From: G963662905 sp963676725
Lineage (GTDB): Bacteria; Bacteroidota; Bacteroidia; Bacteroidales; WRLA01
NCBI GenBank assembly: GCA_963676725.1
Contig: OY781463.1
Location: 3,472,001 to 3,536,000 of the forward strand
Direction: 5' to 3'
Length of the DNA: 64,000 nucleotides
In this document: positions 43,701 through 51,454 of the stretch, one piece after another
Position numbering within the stretch: the first letter of the stretch is position 1
Layout: each line of letters begins with the position of its first letter
Made by a program: the position numbers and the translations under genes
The notes under the pieces: model-generated
What the model saw: only the letters and a program-made list of their open reading frames with translations
Told to the model about the DNA's origin: nothing
The model's database searches: none

Positions 43701-43788
43701 AAAATACAATTTGGGAGAAACCGCTGAGCGCACCGATGAAGTACTGAAAAAGTATTACGATCGTTTTCTCAAAGAGAAATACAAATAA
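40750..43788 (+). CDS. DUF2723-family multipass membrane protein with C-terminal TPR-like region
   Basis: The protein has 1012 residues. The first 70 residues carry the DUF2723 hallmark TSEPTASFWDCGEYI and VGHPPGAPLFQLLGR. At least ten hydrophobic segments follow to about residue 610, in the manner of GT-C glycosyltransferases; the large extracytoplasmic part contains YGDNDTFPLWYVQEVEGYRTD. The last 150 residues look helical and TPR-like. Members in Bacteroidota are thought to be membrane glycosyltransferases that use lipid-linked sugars, but this is family-level inference. It heads a run with a polysaccharide deacetylase, a small membrane protein and an Ig-like lipoprotein, all envelope-related. 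Confidence 0.9.
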   Translation: MEQFKKINNATAWIIGLFATLVYILTSEPTASFWDCGEYIATAYKLQVGHPPGAPLFQLLGRFFSLFAFGNEQLVARMINTMSALSSGMTIMFMYWSIVLLALKLVDIKKGISTAQTIALIGSGAVGSLAYAFSDSFWFSAVEGEVYAMSSFFTAIVFWAMLKWERTADEISSVRWLILIAYLVGLSIGVHLLNLLAIPSIALIYYFRKHEKTTFKGIIITLLAGFGVLGIIMYLIIPGVVNLAGKFELFFVNAIGLPFNSGSVIYFMLLIGLIIYGIRYTRKKNMLHAYTAILSFMFILIGYSTFMILIIRSNAGTPINENSPKNAISLLSYLNREQYGDWPLLTGTYYNAKPTSYADGKAVYTRDDKSGSYIITDKKEQIIPVYDDKDVSLFPRMHSKQTHHIREYKAWAGIKNDPNNTRKPTFGQNLKFLFNYQLGNMYGRYFMWNFAGRENDVQGRYDRKNGNWLSGINAIDEARLGPRDNLPVSRQSKANNNFYFFPLLLGIWGMIYLFRKNYKRGIIVALLFLMTGIAIVVYLNQYSPQPRERDYAYAASFYAFAIWIGFGVFAFYDAARKFIPAKIAAISATLISFLLVPVIMGAEGWDDHDRSGRYTAVQMAKTYLDSCDPNAILFTYGDNDTFPLWYVQEVEGYRTDVRVINLSLLNAGWYVDQMKHQMYDSEPCPISMTEEQYRDGGIDVIYLIEQPKIKGAVDIKELFDILHKSPKSLQYPTNGGPVTYFPTKEFKINVDKEKVLATNTVPKNKADFITDEVVWKMSSNGVQKNNITMLDILAHNNWERPIYYSSTTGTSAYIGLDKYLQLEGMCYRLVPAKLKDTDAYPGFVNSDILYDKAMNKFEVDMNADLYLNEDNTRMAMNLRNAYSRLITALLAENKADSAAKVADKIIEMIPPESVPFGYFSRNFADAYFEAGQTDKGLDVFNKQLNLLEDELEYYFRFEGPLASKWDTEIQQNLGILNSLNEKAKKYNLGETAERTDEVLKKYYDRFLKEKYK

Positions 43789-43839
43789 ATACTAAGATAT
43801 ACGTAGCAGTCCCAAAGCGGCAAAACGTCTGCAAGGGCA

Positions 43840-44535
43840 TTGCTTGCAGAAACGCTTAAAAAAACGATATTGGCAATAAGAGCACAAAAGTGGCCCACAG
43901 CAAAACGGCTTTATTGGGTGAAACCCCCATCTTTTCTGCGCCGGATGTACGGGAATAATGTATTATGGGAACTGCCACAGCATCCGAATACATTATTCTT
44001 GACATTTGATGATGGTCCAGTGCCCGAAGCGACTCCGGAAGTATTACGGATTTTAAACGATTTTGGAATTAAAGCCACTTTTTTCAGTGTTGGCGATAAT
44101 GTGCGGAAACATCCCAAATTATACGAACAAATCCTTTCTGAAGGCCATCTTTCGGGAAATCATACACACAACCATTTAAATGGATGGAAAACAGGGAATT
44201 ATAGCTATGTTGCAAACATCCTGGAAAGCAAAAAATACATCAATTCAACTTTGTTCCGGCCACCTTATGGACATATAAGCCCGCATCAGGTGAAGATCCT
44301 GAAAAAACATTTTAAAATAATTATGTGGTCGCTGCTGAGTGCCGATTTCGACATCAGGCTAACTGCCAACGACTGCATCAATATTTTGGAAAAATATACC
44401 AAAGGCGGGCAAATAATTGTTTTCCACGATAACCCGAAAGCAAAAGCACGATTATTGAAAGCACTGCCCGTCTTTATTGAAGAACAATTAAAAAAAGGCC
44501 TTACATTTGAAACCTTAAATCCACAGATGCTTTAA
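43840..44535 (+). CDS. Polysaccharide deacetylase (NodB homology domain)
   Basis: The protein is a carbohydrate esterase family 4-like deacetylase. LFLTFDDGPVPEATP gives the metal Asp pair, GNHTHNH the two metal His, RPPYG the next motif, and IVFHDN the C-terminal His. The start is uncertain: no ATG precedes the domain. TTG 43840 gives 231 residues; GTG 43918 gives 205 residues, starting MKPPSFLRRMYG, which is the more usual length. No signal peptide is visible in either form, yet family members act on cell-surface glycans such as peptidoglycan. It follows the DUF2723 gene by 51 bp. Confidence 0.85.
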   Translation: MLAETLKKTILAIRAQKWPTAKRLYWVKPPSFLRRMYGNNVLWELPQHPNTLFLTFDDGPVPEATPEVLRILNDFGIKATFFSVGDNVRKHPKLYEQILSEGHLSGNHTHNHLNGWKTGNYSYVANILESKKYINSTLFRPPYGHISPHQVKILKKHFKIIMWSLLSADFDIRLTANDCINILEKYTKGGQIIVFHDNPKAKARLLKALPVFIEEQLKKGLTFETLNPQML

Positions 44536-44553
44536 TCGAGGGACACTCATCAT

Positions 44554-45018
44554 ATGCCTGACGCAAACAAACATACAGTTTATCTTAAATCGTTGAAAAC
44601 GAAATGGATTCTTATTGCCGCTGTGATGAGTACAGGAATTATTGCATTCAGTATTTATCTCGCTTTTGCCTTAGAATTCAGTAAAATAGAAAATTTTTCG
44701 GTGCATAATCTTTTCTGGATGGCGCCTTTAACCGGCATTTTTCTGATTTGGCTAGCCATAAACCTCAAACACGCGAAGATCAATAAAGATATTGACGAAA
44801 AATCCATCCAACGAATAGAATACAATGTGAATGGAAGCGTTAGAAGAGAACGCATCAATAAAAAATGGGACAAGCTTGTGATTAGCGACAAGGTTTATTT
44901 GATGGAGCACGATCGATTTGCTTTTCCACGCGATCACAAATCGCTTACCTTTTTTTATGGTGAAAATAGCGGAATCATCACTGATTTACTGGAAAATGAA
45001 ATAAGTTTAAAAAAGTGA
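44554..45018 (+). CDS. Small membrane protein of unknown function
   Basis: The protein has 154 residues. Two hydrophobic segments lie at about 18-38 (WILIAAVMSTGIIAFSIYLAF) and 54-70 (MAPLTGIFLIWLAI), then a polar domain with a run of basic residues. No known motif is recognised. It is translationally coupled to the next gene by a GTGA overlap, so the two products may work together. Confidence 0.7.
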   Translation: MPDANKHTVYLKSLKTKWILIAAVMSTGIIAFSIYLAFALEFSKIENFSVHNLFWMAPLTGIFLIWLAINLKHAKINKDIDEKSIQRIEYNVNGSVRRERINKKWDKLVISDKVYLMEHDRFAFPRDHKSLTFFYGENSGIITDLLENEISLKK

Positions 45019-46868
45019 CTTTAAAAAAAATACTCATTTATATTTTTATCTGGATAGCGGTGCCCTTGCTTTTTTATCGCTGTGCCAATCCCGTAATGCC
45101 AAGTGGAGGAAAAAAAGACATCAGGCCTCCTGTAGTTACAGAAACCGATCCCCCAAACTATACTACTTTTTTTAAAGAACGTGAGCTGCGCATCTTTTTC
45201 GATGAATTTGTTGCCTTAAAAGATGTGGATAAACAAATGATTATTTCGCCACCACTTCAGGAAAGGGCCGACCTTCGCGTTCGCGGACGCTCTGTTATTT
45301 TAAAATTCGACAAAGAAGAAAAACTTAAAGAAAATACAACCTACAGTATCTTTTTTGGCAATGCGATTCAAGACCTAAACGAAGGAAACCCTTTAGGGAA
45401 TTTTATTTATGTATTTTCTACTGGCGAGCGGCTCGACTCTCTCAGCATTTACGGAGAAGCACATATGGCCTTTGATTTGGCTCCCGCCGAAGAAACATTT
45501 ATTATGCTCTATACGGACAATAACGACACGCTTCCACTCGACAGCCTCCCCTATTATGTGCGTCCGGAATATATTGCAAAAACCGATGCAGAAGGACATT
45601 ATGGAATTTACAACCTTCCCGGAAAGAATTTTAAGCTCTTTGCTATAAAAGACATCAACAGCAATTACCTTTTCGATTTGCCCAGTGAGGAAATCGCCTT
45701 TCTCGACAGCCTGATTTATCCTGATTTTGTTCCCATACCAACATCATTAAAAAACACTGACAGCCTACCAACCGACAGTTTAAACAACGACAGCCTTTTA
45801 GAATCATTGGAACTCATTCGTGAAGAACTAAAAATTCCTTTAGCGCCATTTTCTATGGACAGTATGCCCGACAGTTTGCGCAGCGACAGCAACCGCCTGC
45901 CCGCTCATTTTTACAAACTCTTTTTGTTTGCGGAAGTGGATACCATTCAAAAAACCATAGATAAAACGCTGATCGATTCCGGGCATTATCGTATTATGAT
46001 GCGCTATCCAACGAAGAAACTACAGCTCACAGAAATAGAACAAAAAGATACAATCAACTGGTTATTAACAGAATACAATAAAACAAACGACACAATTGAT
46101 CTTTGGTATGTGCATCCGCCTTCAGATTCTGCTGTTTTTTGCCTGTATAATATGGACACAATTGTTGATACGCTTTATGTTGCATTGAAAAAACAAGAAA
46201 AAAAATCAACACGAAGACGTGAGCGAAAAAAAGAAGGGGAAGACAAAAAAAGTACTCCGCCCATCAATATGAAAAATTCCGGGCAGCAAAACTTCGATTT
46301 CTTCAAACCATTTTACTTTGTTTTTGCCACACCAATTGACAGCATTATTGAAAAACCATGGTTCTTTGTTGCAAATGAAGACACAATACCTGCTCCTCTC
46401 AGATGGTTTACCGATTCTACTGTACAAAGAAAACTCTTCGTAGATTATGAATGGAAACCCGAATCAGAATATAACCTTATCGTTCCTGACAGCGTATTTT
46501 TCGACATCTTCGGTCGGAGCCACGACAGTTTGGAAATCCGCTTTAAAACAAAAGCCCTGAGTGAGTATGGCACTTTAAAAATGGATTTCAAAAACAGCAA
46601 AAAGAGCCCTTTGATTATTGAGATGTACACAGAAAACGATCAACTCATCAGGCGTGACAGGATTGAGCAGAGCGTTGTTTTTGATTATGGTTATATAAAA
46701 CCGGGCAAATACAAATTTAAGTGCATCATCGACAAAAACGATAACGGCCAATGGGATACCGGAAACTATGGGGAATTGCTCCAGCCGGAAACAATTTTAT
46801 GGTATCCCAAGCTGATTGAAATCAGGGGAAATTGGGATATTGAAGACGAATGGGAAATTGCGCCATAA
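45015..46868 (+). CDS. Lipoprotein with SbsA/Big_5 Ig-like domain
   Basis: The protein has 617 residues. It starts with GTG overlapping the preceding TGA (GTGA). The signal segment ends FYRC, a plausible lipobox with C23, followed by ANPVMPSGGKKD. Residues about 40-140 are a bacterial Ig-like (Big_5/SbsA) domain: PPVVTETDPPNYT, LRIFFDEFVALKD, NTTYSIFFGNAIQDLNEGNPL. A prealbumin-like segment (GEAHMAFDLAP...GHYGIYNLPGKNFKLFAIKD) follows, then a Lys/Glu-rich stretch near 397-420. Such proteins are common Bacteroidota outer-membrane lipoproteins of unknown role. It is the last gene of the envelope run. Confidence 0.85.
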   Translation: MTLKKILIYIFIWIAVPLLFYRCANPVMPSGGKKDIRPPVVTETDPPNYTTFFKERELRIFFDEFVALKDVDKQMIISPPLQERADLRVRGRSVILKFDKEEKLKENTTYSIFFGNAIQDLNEGNPLGNFIYVFSTGERLDSLSIYGEAHMAFDLAPAEETFIMLYTDNNDTLPLDSLPYYVRPEYIAKTDAEGHYGIYNLPGKNFKLFAIKDINSNYLFDLPSEEIAFLDSLIYPDFVPIPTSLKNTDSLPTDSLNNDSLLESLELIREELKIPLAPFSMDSMPDSLRSDSNRLPAHFYKLFLFAEVDTIQKTIDKTLIDSGHYRIMMRYPTKKLQLTEIEQKDTINWLLTEYNKTNDTIDLWYVHPPSDSAVFCLYNMDTIVDTLYVALKKQEKKSTRRRERKKEGEDKKSTPPINMKNSGQQNFDFFKPFYFVFATPIDSIIEKPWFFVANEDTIPAPLRWFTDSTVQRKLFVDYEWKPESEYNLIVPDSVFFDIFGRSHDSLEIRFKTKALSEYGTLKMDFKNSKKSPLIIEMYTENDQLIRRDRIEQSVVFDYGYIKPGKYKFKCIIDKNDNGQWDTGNYGELLQPETILWYPKLIEIRGNWDIEDEWEIAP

Positions 46869-46912
46869 AAAAACAGGCCGTTCCATTATAGAATGAAACA
46901 GCCTGTTTTAAA
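46868..46912. terminator. Bidirectional terminator between convergent genes
   Basis: AAAACAGGC (46870-46878) pairs with GCCTGTTTT (46901-46909), and an inner GTT-c-CATT/AATG-a-AA stem closes the loop. Poly-T follows on both strands. It serves the Ig-like lipoprotein run on the plus strand and arsR on the minus strand. Confidence 0.88.
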
Positions 46913-46929
46913 TAAAAACGAAAATGTTT

Positions 46930-47238
46930 TTATTCTTCTCCACATTTACTCAGACACTCAATGATCTGAGTAAGAATTTTATCCTTCAATGCGTAATAGA
47001 TTTTCTTTCCATCCCTGCGGGAAACCAGAACACCTTTACTTTTGAGAATATTCAAGTGGTGTGAAGCAGAAGCTTGCTCAATATTAAGCTTCTCATAGAT
47101 TTCAGTAACACTTTGCTTATTGTTTTCATTGAGGATATCAATAATAGCAATACGCATTGGGTGGGCCATTGCCCTTAACTTGCTAGCAGCGTGCTCAAGT
47201 TTGTTAACGTCTAATACAATTTTTTCTTCTTGTGACAT
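46930..47238 (-). CDS. ArsR/SmtB-family winged-helix regulator
   Basis: The protein has 102 residues. RAMAHPMRIAIIDILN and the HTH region IEQASASHHLNILKSKG followed by the wing VSRRDGKKIYYAL are standard for ArsR. The ELCxC metal-binding motif of ArsR/CadC is absent from helix 3; the only cysteines are C95 and C99 at the C-terminus, so the signal could be redox, metal or another ligand. A promoter with an overlapping inverted repeat lies upstream, consistent with autoregulation. It is 79 bp downstream of the ade stop codon, on the same strand. Confidence 0.92.
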   Translation of the reverse strand: MSQEEKIVLDVNKLEHAASKLRAMAHPMRIAIIDILNENNKQSVTEIYEKLNIEQASASHHLNILKSKGVLVSRRDGKKIYYALKDKILTQIIECLSKCGEE

Positions 47239-47257
47239 GATTTTTCTGGTTTTGGGA

Positions 47258-47288
47258 CAAAATTACTATTAATCCCTATTATATACAA
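47258..47288 (-). promoter_or_regulatory. Promoter of the arsR gene
   Basis: On the minus strand TTG (47288-47286), 20 bp, then TAATTTTG (47265-47258). This is a complete Bacteroidota -33/-7 promoter with ideal spacing, and the ATG lies 19 bp beyond the -7 box. Confidence 0.75.
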
Positions 47289-47303
47289 GTAAATATGTAG
47301 ATA
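47280..47303. promoter_or_regulatory. Candidate ArsR operator
   Basis: TATATACA (47280-47287), 8 bp, TGTAGATA (47296-47303): the arms match at 7 of 8 positions as an inverted repeat. It covers the -33 element of the arsR promoter, the expected place for an autorepressor. Confidence 0.55.
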
Positions 47304-47317
47304 TACTCCAATTATTT

Positions 47318-48946
47318 TTAATAATTAATATCGGTAAAAGCAAATGAATTGCCATCAAAAAGCCCTAAATCACTCATTTTCAGCTCTGGAATTACCAATA
47401 AAGCCATAAAAGATAAAGTCATATAAGGGGCATTTAATTTTGAGCCCAACTCCTTTGCTGCTTTATCGAGATATTCATAGCGTTCAGCAACTGAATATGC
47501 ATCATCGGAGCTCATCAGTCCGGCAATCGGCAAAGATAATACTTCTGTTTGAATATCAGACACAAGAGAAACGCCCCCTTTTGCTTTTATAACTTCATTT
47601 ATTGCCTGAGCAATTTCCTCGTCGGAGCAACCTACCGCAATAATATTATGGCTGTCGTGGGCAACACTTGATGCTATAGCTCCTTTCTTAAACCCAAAGT
47701 TTTTCACAAAACCAATGGCAGGCTTTGCTGCTTTATAGCGGTTTAAAACCACAATTTTTAAAATATCATTCTCTGTATCGCTCACAATATTCCCGGAAAC
47801 AGACGCCATTGGCGCATGCAGTGCATTTGTTATCAACTGACCATCAAGAGCTTCAAATACTTTAATCTCTTTTCCTTTATCTTCTACAAATAAGTCTTTT
47901 GCGGAAAGTTGTTCTGCATGAAAATTATTTGGCTGTTCACATTCTACGCGCTCAATCAGGCTAATGCCTTCGGAGGCAATCAAATGACCTTTATAATAGG
48001 TTTGCAGCACATTAAAATCGCTTAATGAATCCACCAATATAAAATCTGCAAAATCTCCGGGCTGCAATAATCCGCTCTCAAGTTGATAATGTTTCACGGG
48101 AATATAGGTACATGCCCTAAGCACAGCCATCGGATCGTAGCCTTTCTCGATTGCTCGCTTCACCAATAGGTTTATATGTCCGCGCACCAAATCATTGGGA
48201 TGCTTGTCGTCAGAGCAGAACATCAGCATATCCGGATCGGTTTCGAGCAGGGGCACAAGGGCTTCAAAATTTTTGGCGGCGCTTCCTTCCCTGATCTGCA
48301 CTTTCATGCCTGCAGCAATTTTATCTCGGGCTTCCTCAATAGTGAAACATTCATGATCGGTGGTAATTCCGGCATCGGCATATGCTTTTGCCGCTTCGCC
48401 CAATACACAGGGTGCATGTCCATCAATGGGTTTATTATATTTCTTGGCAATGGTGAGTTTTTTCATCACCAGCTCATCATGATTTAAAACACCCGGAAAA
48501 TTCATCATTTCCGAAAGGTATTTTATTTCCTTTGTCTTCAGGAGTTCTTCCAGCTCTTCAGGACCAAGCTCTGCTCCGGCGGTTTCAAAAGGAGTGGCAG
48601 GAACGCAACTTGGCGCGCCAAAATTAAAATGAAAGGGCACTTTCCTGCCATTTTCGATCATAAAACGCACACCATCCAAGCCCAGCACATTGGCAATTTC
48701 ATGCGGATCGGAAACGGTTGCTGTAGTTCCATGCGCAGAAGCCAAACGCGCAAATTCGGAAGGAACCAGCATTGAGCTTTCAATATGAACATGAGCATCA
48801 ATCAATCCGGGCAATAAAAAATAATCCGAATCAACATCCTTATATTCAATAGATTGAATACGACCATCAAGAATAATAACACGCCCTTTACGGATGCTTT
48901 GATGCACAACATCAACGATATTTCCTTCAATAAAAAATTCTTTCAT
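47318..48946 (-). CDS. ade: Adenine deaminase
   Basis: The protein converts adenine to hypoxanthine and ammonia for purine salvage. I start at the Met at 48946 (MKEFFIEGN), giving 542 residues; the frame is open for 16 more residues upstream without family support. GLIDAHVHIESSM holds the metal HxH, GTTATVSDPHEIANVLG follows, and DGHAPCV, TDHEC and FCSDDKHPNDL complete the amidohydrolase active site. The C-terminal VAHDSHNIIAVG block is specific to adenine deaminases. It is monocistronic or loosely linked with arsR downstream. Confidence 0.94.
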   Translation of the reverse strand: MKEFFIEGNIVDVVHQSIRKGRVIILDGRIQSIEYKDVDSDYFLLPGLIDAHVHIESSMLVPSEFARLASAHGTTATVSDPHEIANVLGLDGVRFMIENGRKVPFHFNFGAPSCVPATPFETAGAELGPEELEELLKTKEIKYLSEMMNFPGVLNHDELVMKKLTIAKKYNKPIDGHAPCVLGEAAKAYADAGITTDHECFTIEEARDKIAAGMKVQIREGSAAKNFEALVPLLETDPDMLMFCSDDKHPNDLVRGHINLLVKRAIEKGYDPMAVLRACTYIPVKHYQLESGLLQPGDFADFILVDSLSDFNVLQTYYKGHLIASEGISLIERVECEQPNNFHAEQLSAKDLFVEDKGKEIKVFEALDGQLITNALHAPMASVSGNIVSDTENDILKIVVLNRYKAAKPAIGFVKNFGFKKGAIASSVAHDSHNIIAVGCSDEEIAQAINEVIKAKGGVSLVSDIQTEVLSLPIAGLMSSDDAYSVAERYEYLDKAAKELGSKLNAPYMTLSFMALLVIPELKMSDLGLFDGNSFAFTDINY

Positions 48947-49087
48947 TGCTTTCAATTTTAAATTTCCCTCAATATTTTGCCAAACCAATAACAAATATTA
49001 ATACAAAGTGTTGGCTGAAAAACCAAATTGCATTTAACAGATAGAGTGCGCACGAACAATCCTTTGTTTCAAAGATAATGTCCGAAA

Positions 49088-50155
49088 TTAGTGTTTCCCT
49101 TTAATATAAGCATCGAGTTCACTAATGGAACTTTCGTACTCAAAGGCATTATTTACTGTATAATAATTCCGCTTATCAACGCAAAAATCCCATGCAAATT
49201 TAGCTAATTCCAGCTTACTGTCCTCATAGTCGACGGTTTGCACTATCCTAGATATTTGCGCAGCTGTGAGGCATTCTTTTTGTTCGATAATCTGTTTTGC
49301 AAGGGTTAACCTGCTATTATTGAATGTTCTGAGATTAATATCGGCAACAATCACATCCATTTCTGTTGAACTAACAGCGCATGGTGCAGGCTGTGGTGGC
49401 GCCGGTGAAGGCATATGCGATTGCACAAAGGCCTGAAAACGCACACGCACATCCGGATGGGAAAACATTTGTTCGAGAAAAGGCAGGTTTCTTAAGTCAT
49501 AAATATTGCTAAACCCATTCGTAAGAAATGTATAACGATTCTGTTCATTTTGCAACATTGACGAGAATTTCATCATCTGGGCAACAGGAAAGCAACGATT
49601 ATCGAGCGTTGTTTTTAACACATTAAATCGTTCCATTTCAGATCTTTGCCGATACACCTCCCTGGCCATCATCAAAAATTCCATTTCGGAAGCAGGGCGT
49701 TGGCAATTTACCGGACCAGCATATGTTCGCCAAACAGGATAATTAAGCTCCGGGAAAACCGGGGCATCCTGACCCTGATTATTTGGTAAATTCCCATTCT
49801 GATACGCCAAGATAAAATCATGCAGGCGAAATGCCGTACTGAAATAAGCAAAGGCATCATACACATCGTAGAAATTCCCTTTATCGATGCAATTTGGAAA
49901 TGCCGAAACAGCAAAACGATATCGTTCCTGGTCATTCTTAAAAACTGCCGCCATCAGGCGCACCTGATTACTGCTCAGGCTAAAGGTTCCACAAAGCTTT
50001 ATTGCTTCATCAAGTTTTTGATATTCATGGTGAAAGCTTTTAATTTCCTCCACTTTGTGTTTAAAAATCCCGGGATGCATTTCCGGAAGCTGGGCAAAAG
50101 CAAAGTTTACCATCATACCAAAAAAAACGAAAGCTATAATCCATATTTTTCTCAT
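49088..50155 (-). CDS. Exported DUF4476 protein with three related repeats
   Basis: The protein has 355 residues and a signal peptide ending FAFAQ (residue 22). The last 95 residues match DUF4476: RLTLAKQII, CLTAAQISRIVQTVDYEDSKLELAKFAWDFCVDKRNYYTV. Two more copies occur earlier: residues about 52-117 (LSSNQVRLMAAVFKNDQERYRFAVSAF, DKGNFYDV) and about 180-250, more diverged. DUF4476 function is unknown; such proteins are exported and frequent in Bacteroidota. It is divergent from the amidohydrolase gene. Confidence 0.85.
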   Translation of the reverse strand: MRKIWIIAFVFFGMMVNFAFAQLPEMHPGIFKHKVEEIKSFHHEYQKLDEAIKLCGTFSLSSNQVRLMAAVFKNDQERYRFAVSAFPNCIDKGNFYDVYDAFAYFSTAFRLHDFILAYQNGNLPNNQGQDAPVFPELNYPVWRTYAGPVNCQRPASEMEFLMMAREVYRQRSEMERFNVLKTTLDNRCFPVAQMMKFSSMLQNEQNRYTFLTNGFSNIYDLRNLPFLEQMFSHPDVRVRFQAFVQSHMPSPAPPQPAPCAVSSTEMDVIVADINLRTFNNSRLTLAKQIIEQKECLTAAQISRIVQTVDYEDSKLELAKFAWDFCVDKRNYYTVNNAFEYESSISELDAYIKGKH

Positions 50156-50208
50156 GTGCTTGTCTTTTAAATATATTCTTTAGGGCAAGCCCTTCTCAAA
50201 TGAATGCA

Positions 50209-50216
50209 CAAAAATA
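50209..50216 (-). promoter_or_regulatory. Candidate -7 box for the DUF4476 gene
   Basis: On the minus strand TATTTTTG matches TAnnTTTG, 53 bp before the start. No clear -33 element is seen. Confidence 0.35.
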
Positions 50217-50255
50217 GAAAAGGATTGCAAACTATACAGCATTTATAACAATGCG

Positions 50256-50263
50256 TATCTTTG
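50256..50263 (+). promoter_or_regulatory. Candidate -7 box for the amidohydrolase gene
   Basis: TATCTTTG lies only 6 bp before the ATG at 50270. If it is used, transcription would begin at or near the start codon and give a leaderless or near-leaderless mRNA. Confidence 0.45.
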
Positions 50264-50269
50264 TCCCCT

Positions 50270-51454
50270 ATGAAAAAAGCATTTGCCCCGGCATTCTTAT
50301 ACAGCCCTGAAGGGGAAATTCTAAAGAATGCATTGCTGATTACTGATGAAACAGGGAAAGTCCTGAAAATAAAAAGGGATTGTACACTGGATTCCGGAGA
50401 TATTCAGTTGGTGAAACTCCCTGGGCTACTTTGTCCTGCTTTTGTTAATGCCCACTGCCATTTGGAATTATCATGGATGGATGAAAAAATACCCAATCCA
50501 CATGATTTGGATGACTTTGTACGGCATGTGCAAATAGAAAAAAAGCTTAAACCAAAGCATTTCAAACAACTACTTGAAGAGGCAGATCGGCAGATGTTTG
50601 ACAACGGCATTGCTGTATGTGGCGACATTTCCAATACAGCAGATAGTTTTTTCGTGAAAAGAAACAGCGCAATTCACTACCATAGCTTTATTGAAGTTTT
50701 CGGCAGCCACCCAATGGAAGCGGAAAAACATTTTAACAGGGCTTTGCAATTATTCAGTCAATACATAGAGAAGGTTAGCGATTGCTGTTCCATTTCGCCC
50801 CATGCGGGATATTCTGTTTCGAAACAATTGTTGCGCCTGATTCAGAAGCATGCCGAAAGCAATCAAAAATGCATCAGTATCCACCATCAGGAAACCGAAG
50901 AAGAAAACCTATTTTTTGAAAAAGCCTCCGGCCCTGTGATGCAGCGTTTAAAGGAATTTGGAATCCCCATTGACCATTTAAAAGCTGAAGGGAAACGTCC
51001 GGCTGTAGCACTAACAGAGCTGCTCCCAAACAGGCAAACTATTTTATTTGTACACAATCGGGTTTCCACAGAAGTGGATATTCAATGGATATTGGAGCAT
51101 TTCCAAAACCCCGGCTTTTGCCTTTGTCCTCAATCGAACCTGCGTATTAGCAAGGCTTTACCGGATATTCCAATGCTAGAGCGTTGCGGTGCACAAATTT
51201 GTTTGGGAACAGATTCACTTGCTTCTGCCGATGAGCTTTCTATTCTTAAAGAAATGCAGATCATCCAACAAAATTTTCCTGAGATTGCCCCGGAAAAGCT
51301 TTTGCAATGGGCAACGAAGAATGGTGCTGAAATTTTAGGGCTGCAAAACAGATATGGCTCATTTACTGCTGGAAGTCGCCCAGGAATAATACATATCAAT
51401 CATTTTGACGGGGAAGTTTTTTCTAAGGAAGCTCGTGTGCAAAGGATTTTTTAA
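50270..51454 (+). CDS. Amidohydrolase (chlorohydrolase/deaminase subgroup)
   Basis: The protein has 394 residues from ATG 50270; a TTG at 50261 in frame is unlikely because it lies in the -7 box. PAFVNAHCHLELS gives the metal HxH, SPHAGYSV and ISIHHQETEEE further ligands, and CLGTDSLASADELS the Asp near the C-terminus. This is the ATZ/TRZ-type aminohydrolase group that deaminates adenosine-like or guanine-like compounds. Because mqnC is in the same window, an aminofutalosine deaminase (MqnX-like) role is possible but unproven. A large repeat array begins 40 bp after the stop. Confidence 0.83.
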   Translation: MKKAFAPAFLYSPEGEILKNALLITDETGKVLKIKRDCTLDSGDIQLVKLPGLLCPAFVNAHCHLELSWMDEKIPNPHDLDDFVRHVQIEKKLKPKHFKQLLEEADRQMFDNGIAVCGDISNTADSFFVKRNSAIHYHSFIEVFGSHPMEAEKHFNRALQLFSQYIEKVSDCCSISPHAGYSVSKQLLRLIQKHAESNQKCISIHHQETEEENLFFEKASGPVMQRLKEFGIPIDHLKAEGKRPAVALTELLPNRQTILFVHNRVSTEVDIQWILEHFQNPGFCLCPQSNLRISKALPDIPMLERCGAQICLGTDSLASADELSILKEMQIIQQNFPEIAPEKLLQWATKNGAEILGLQNRYGSFTAGSRPGIIHINHFDGEVFSKEARVQRIF

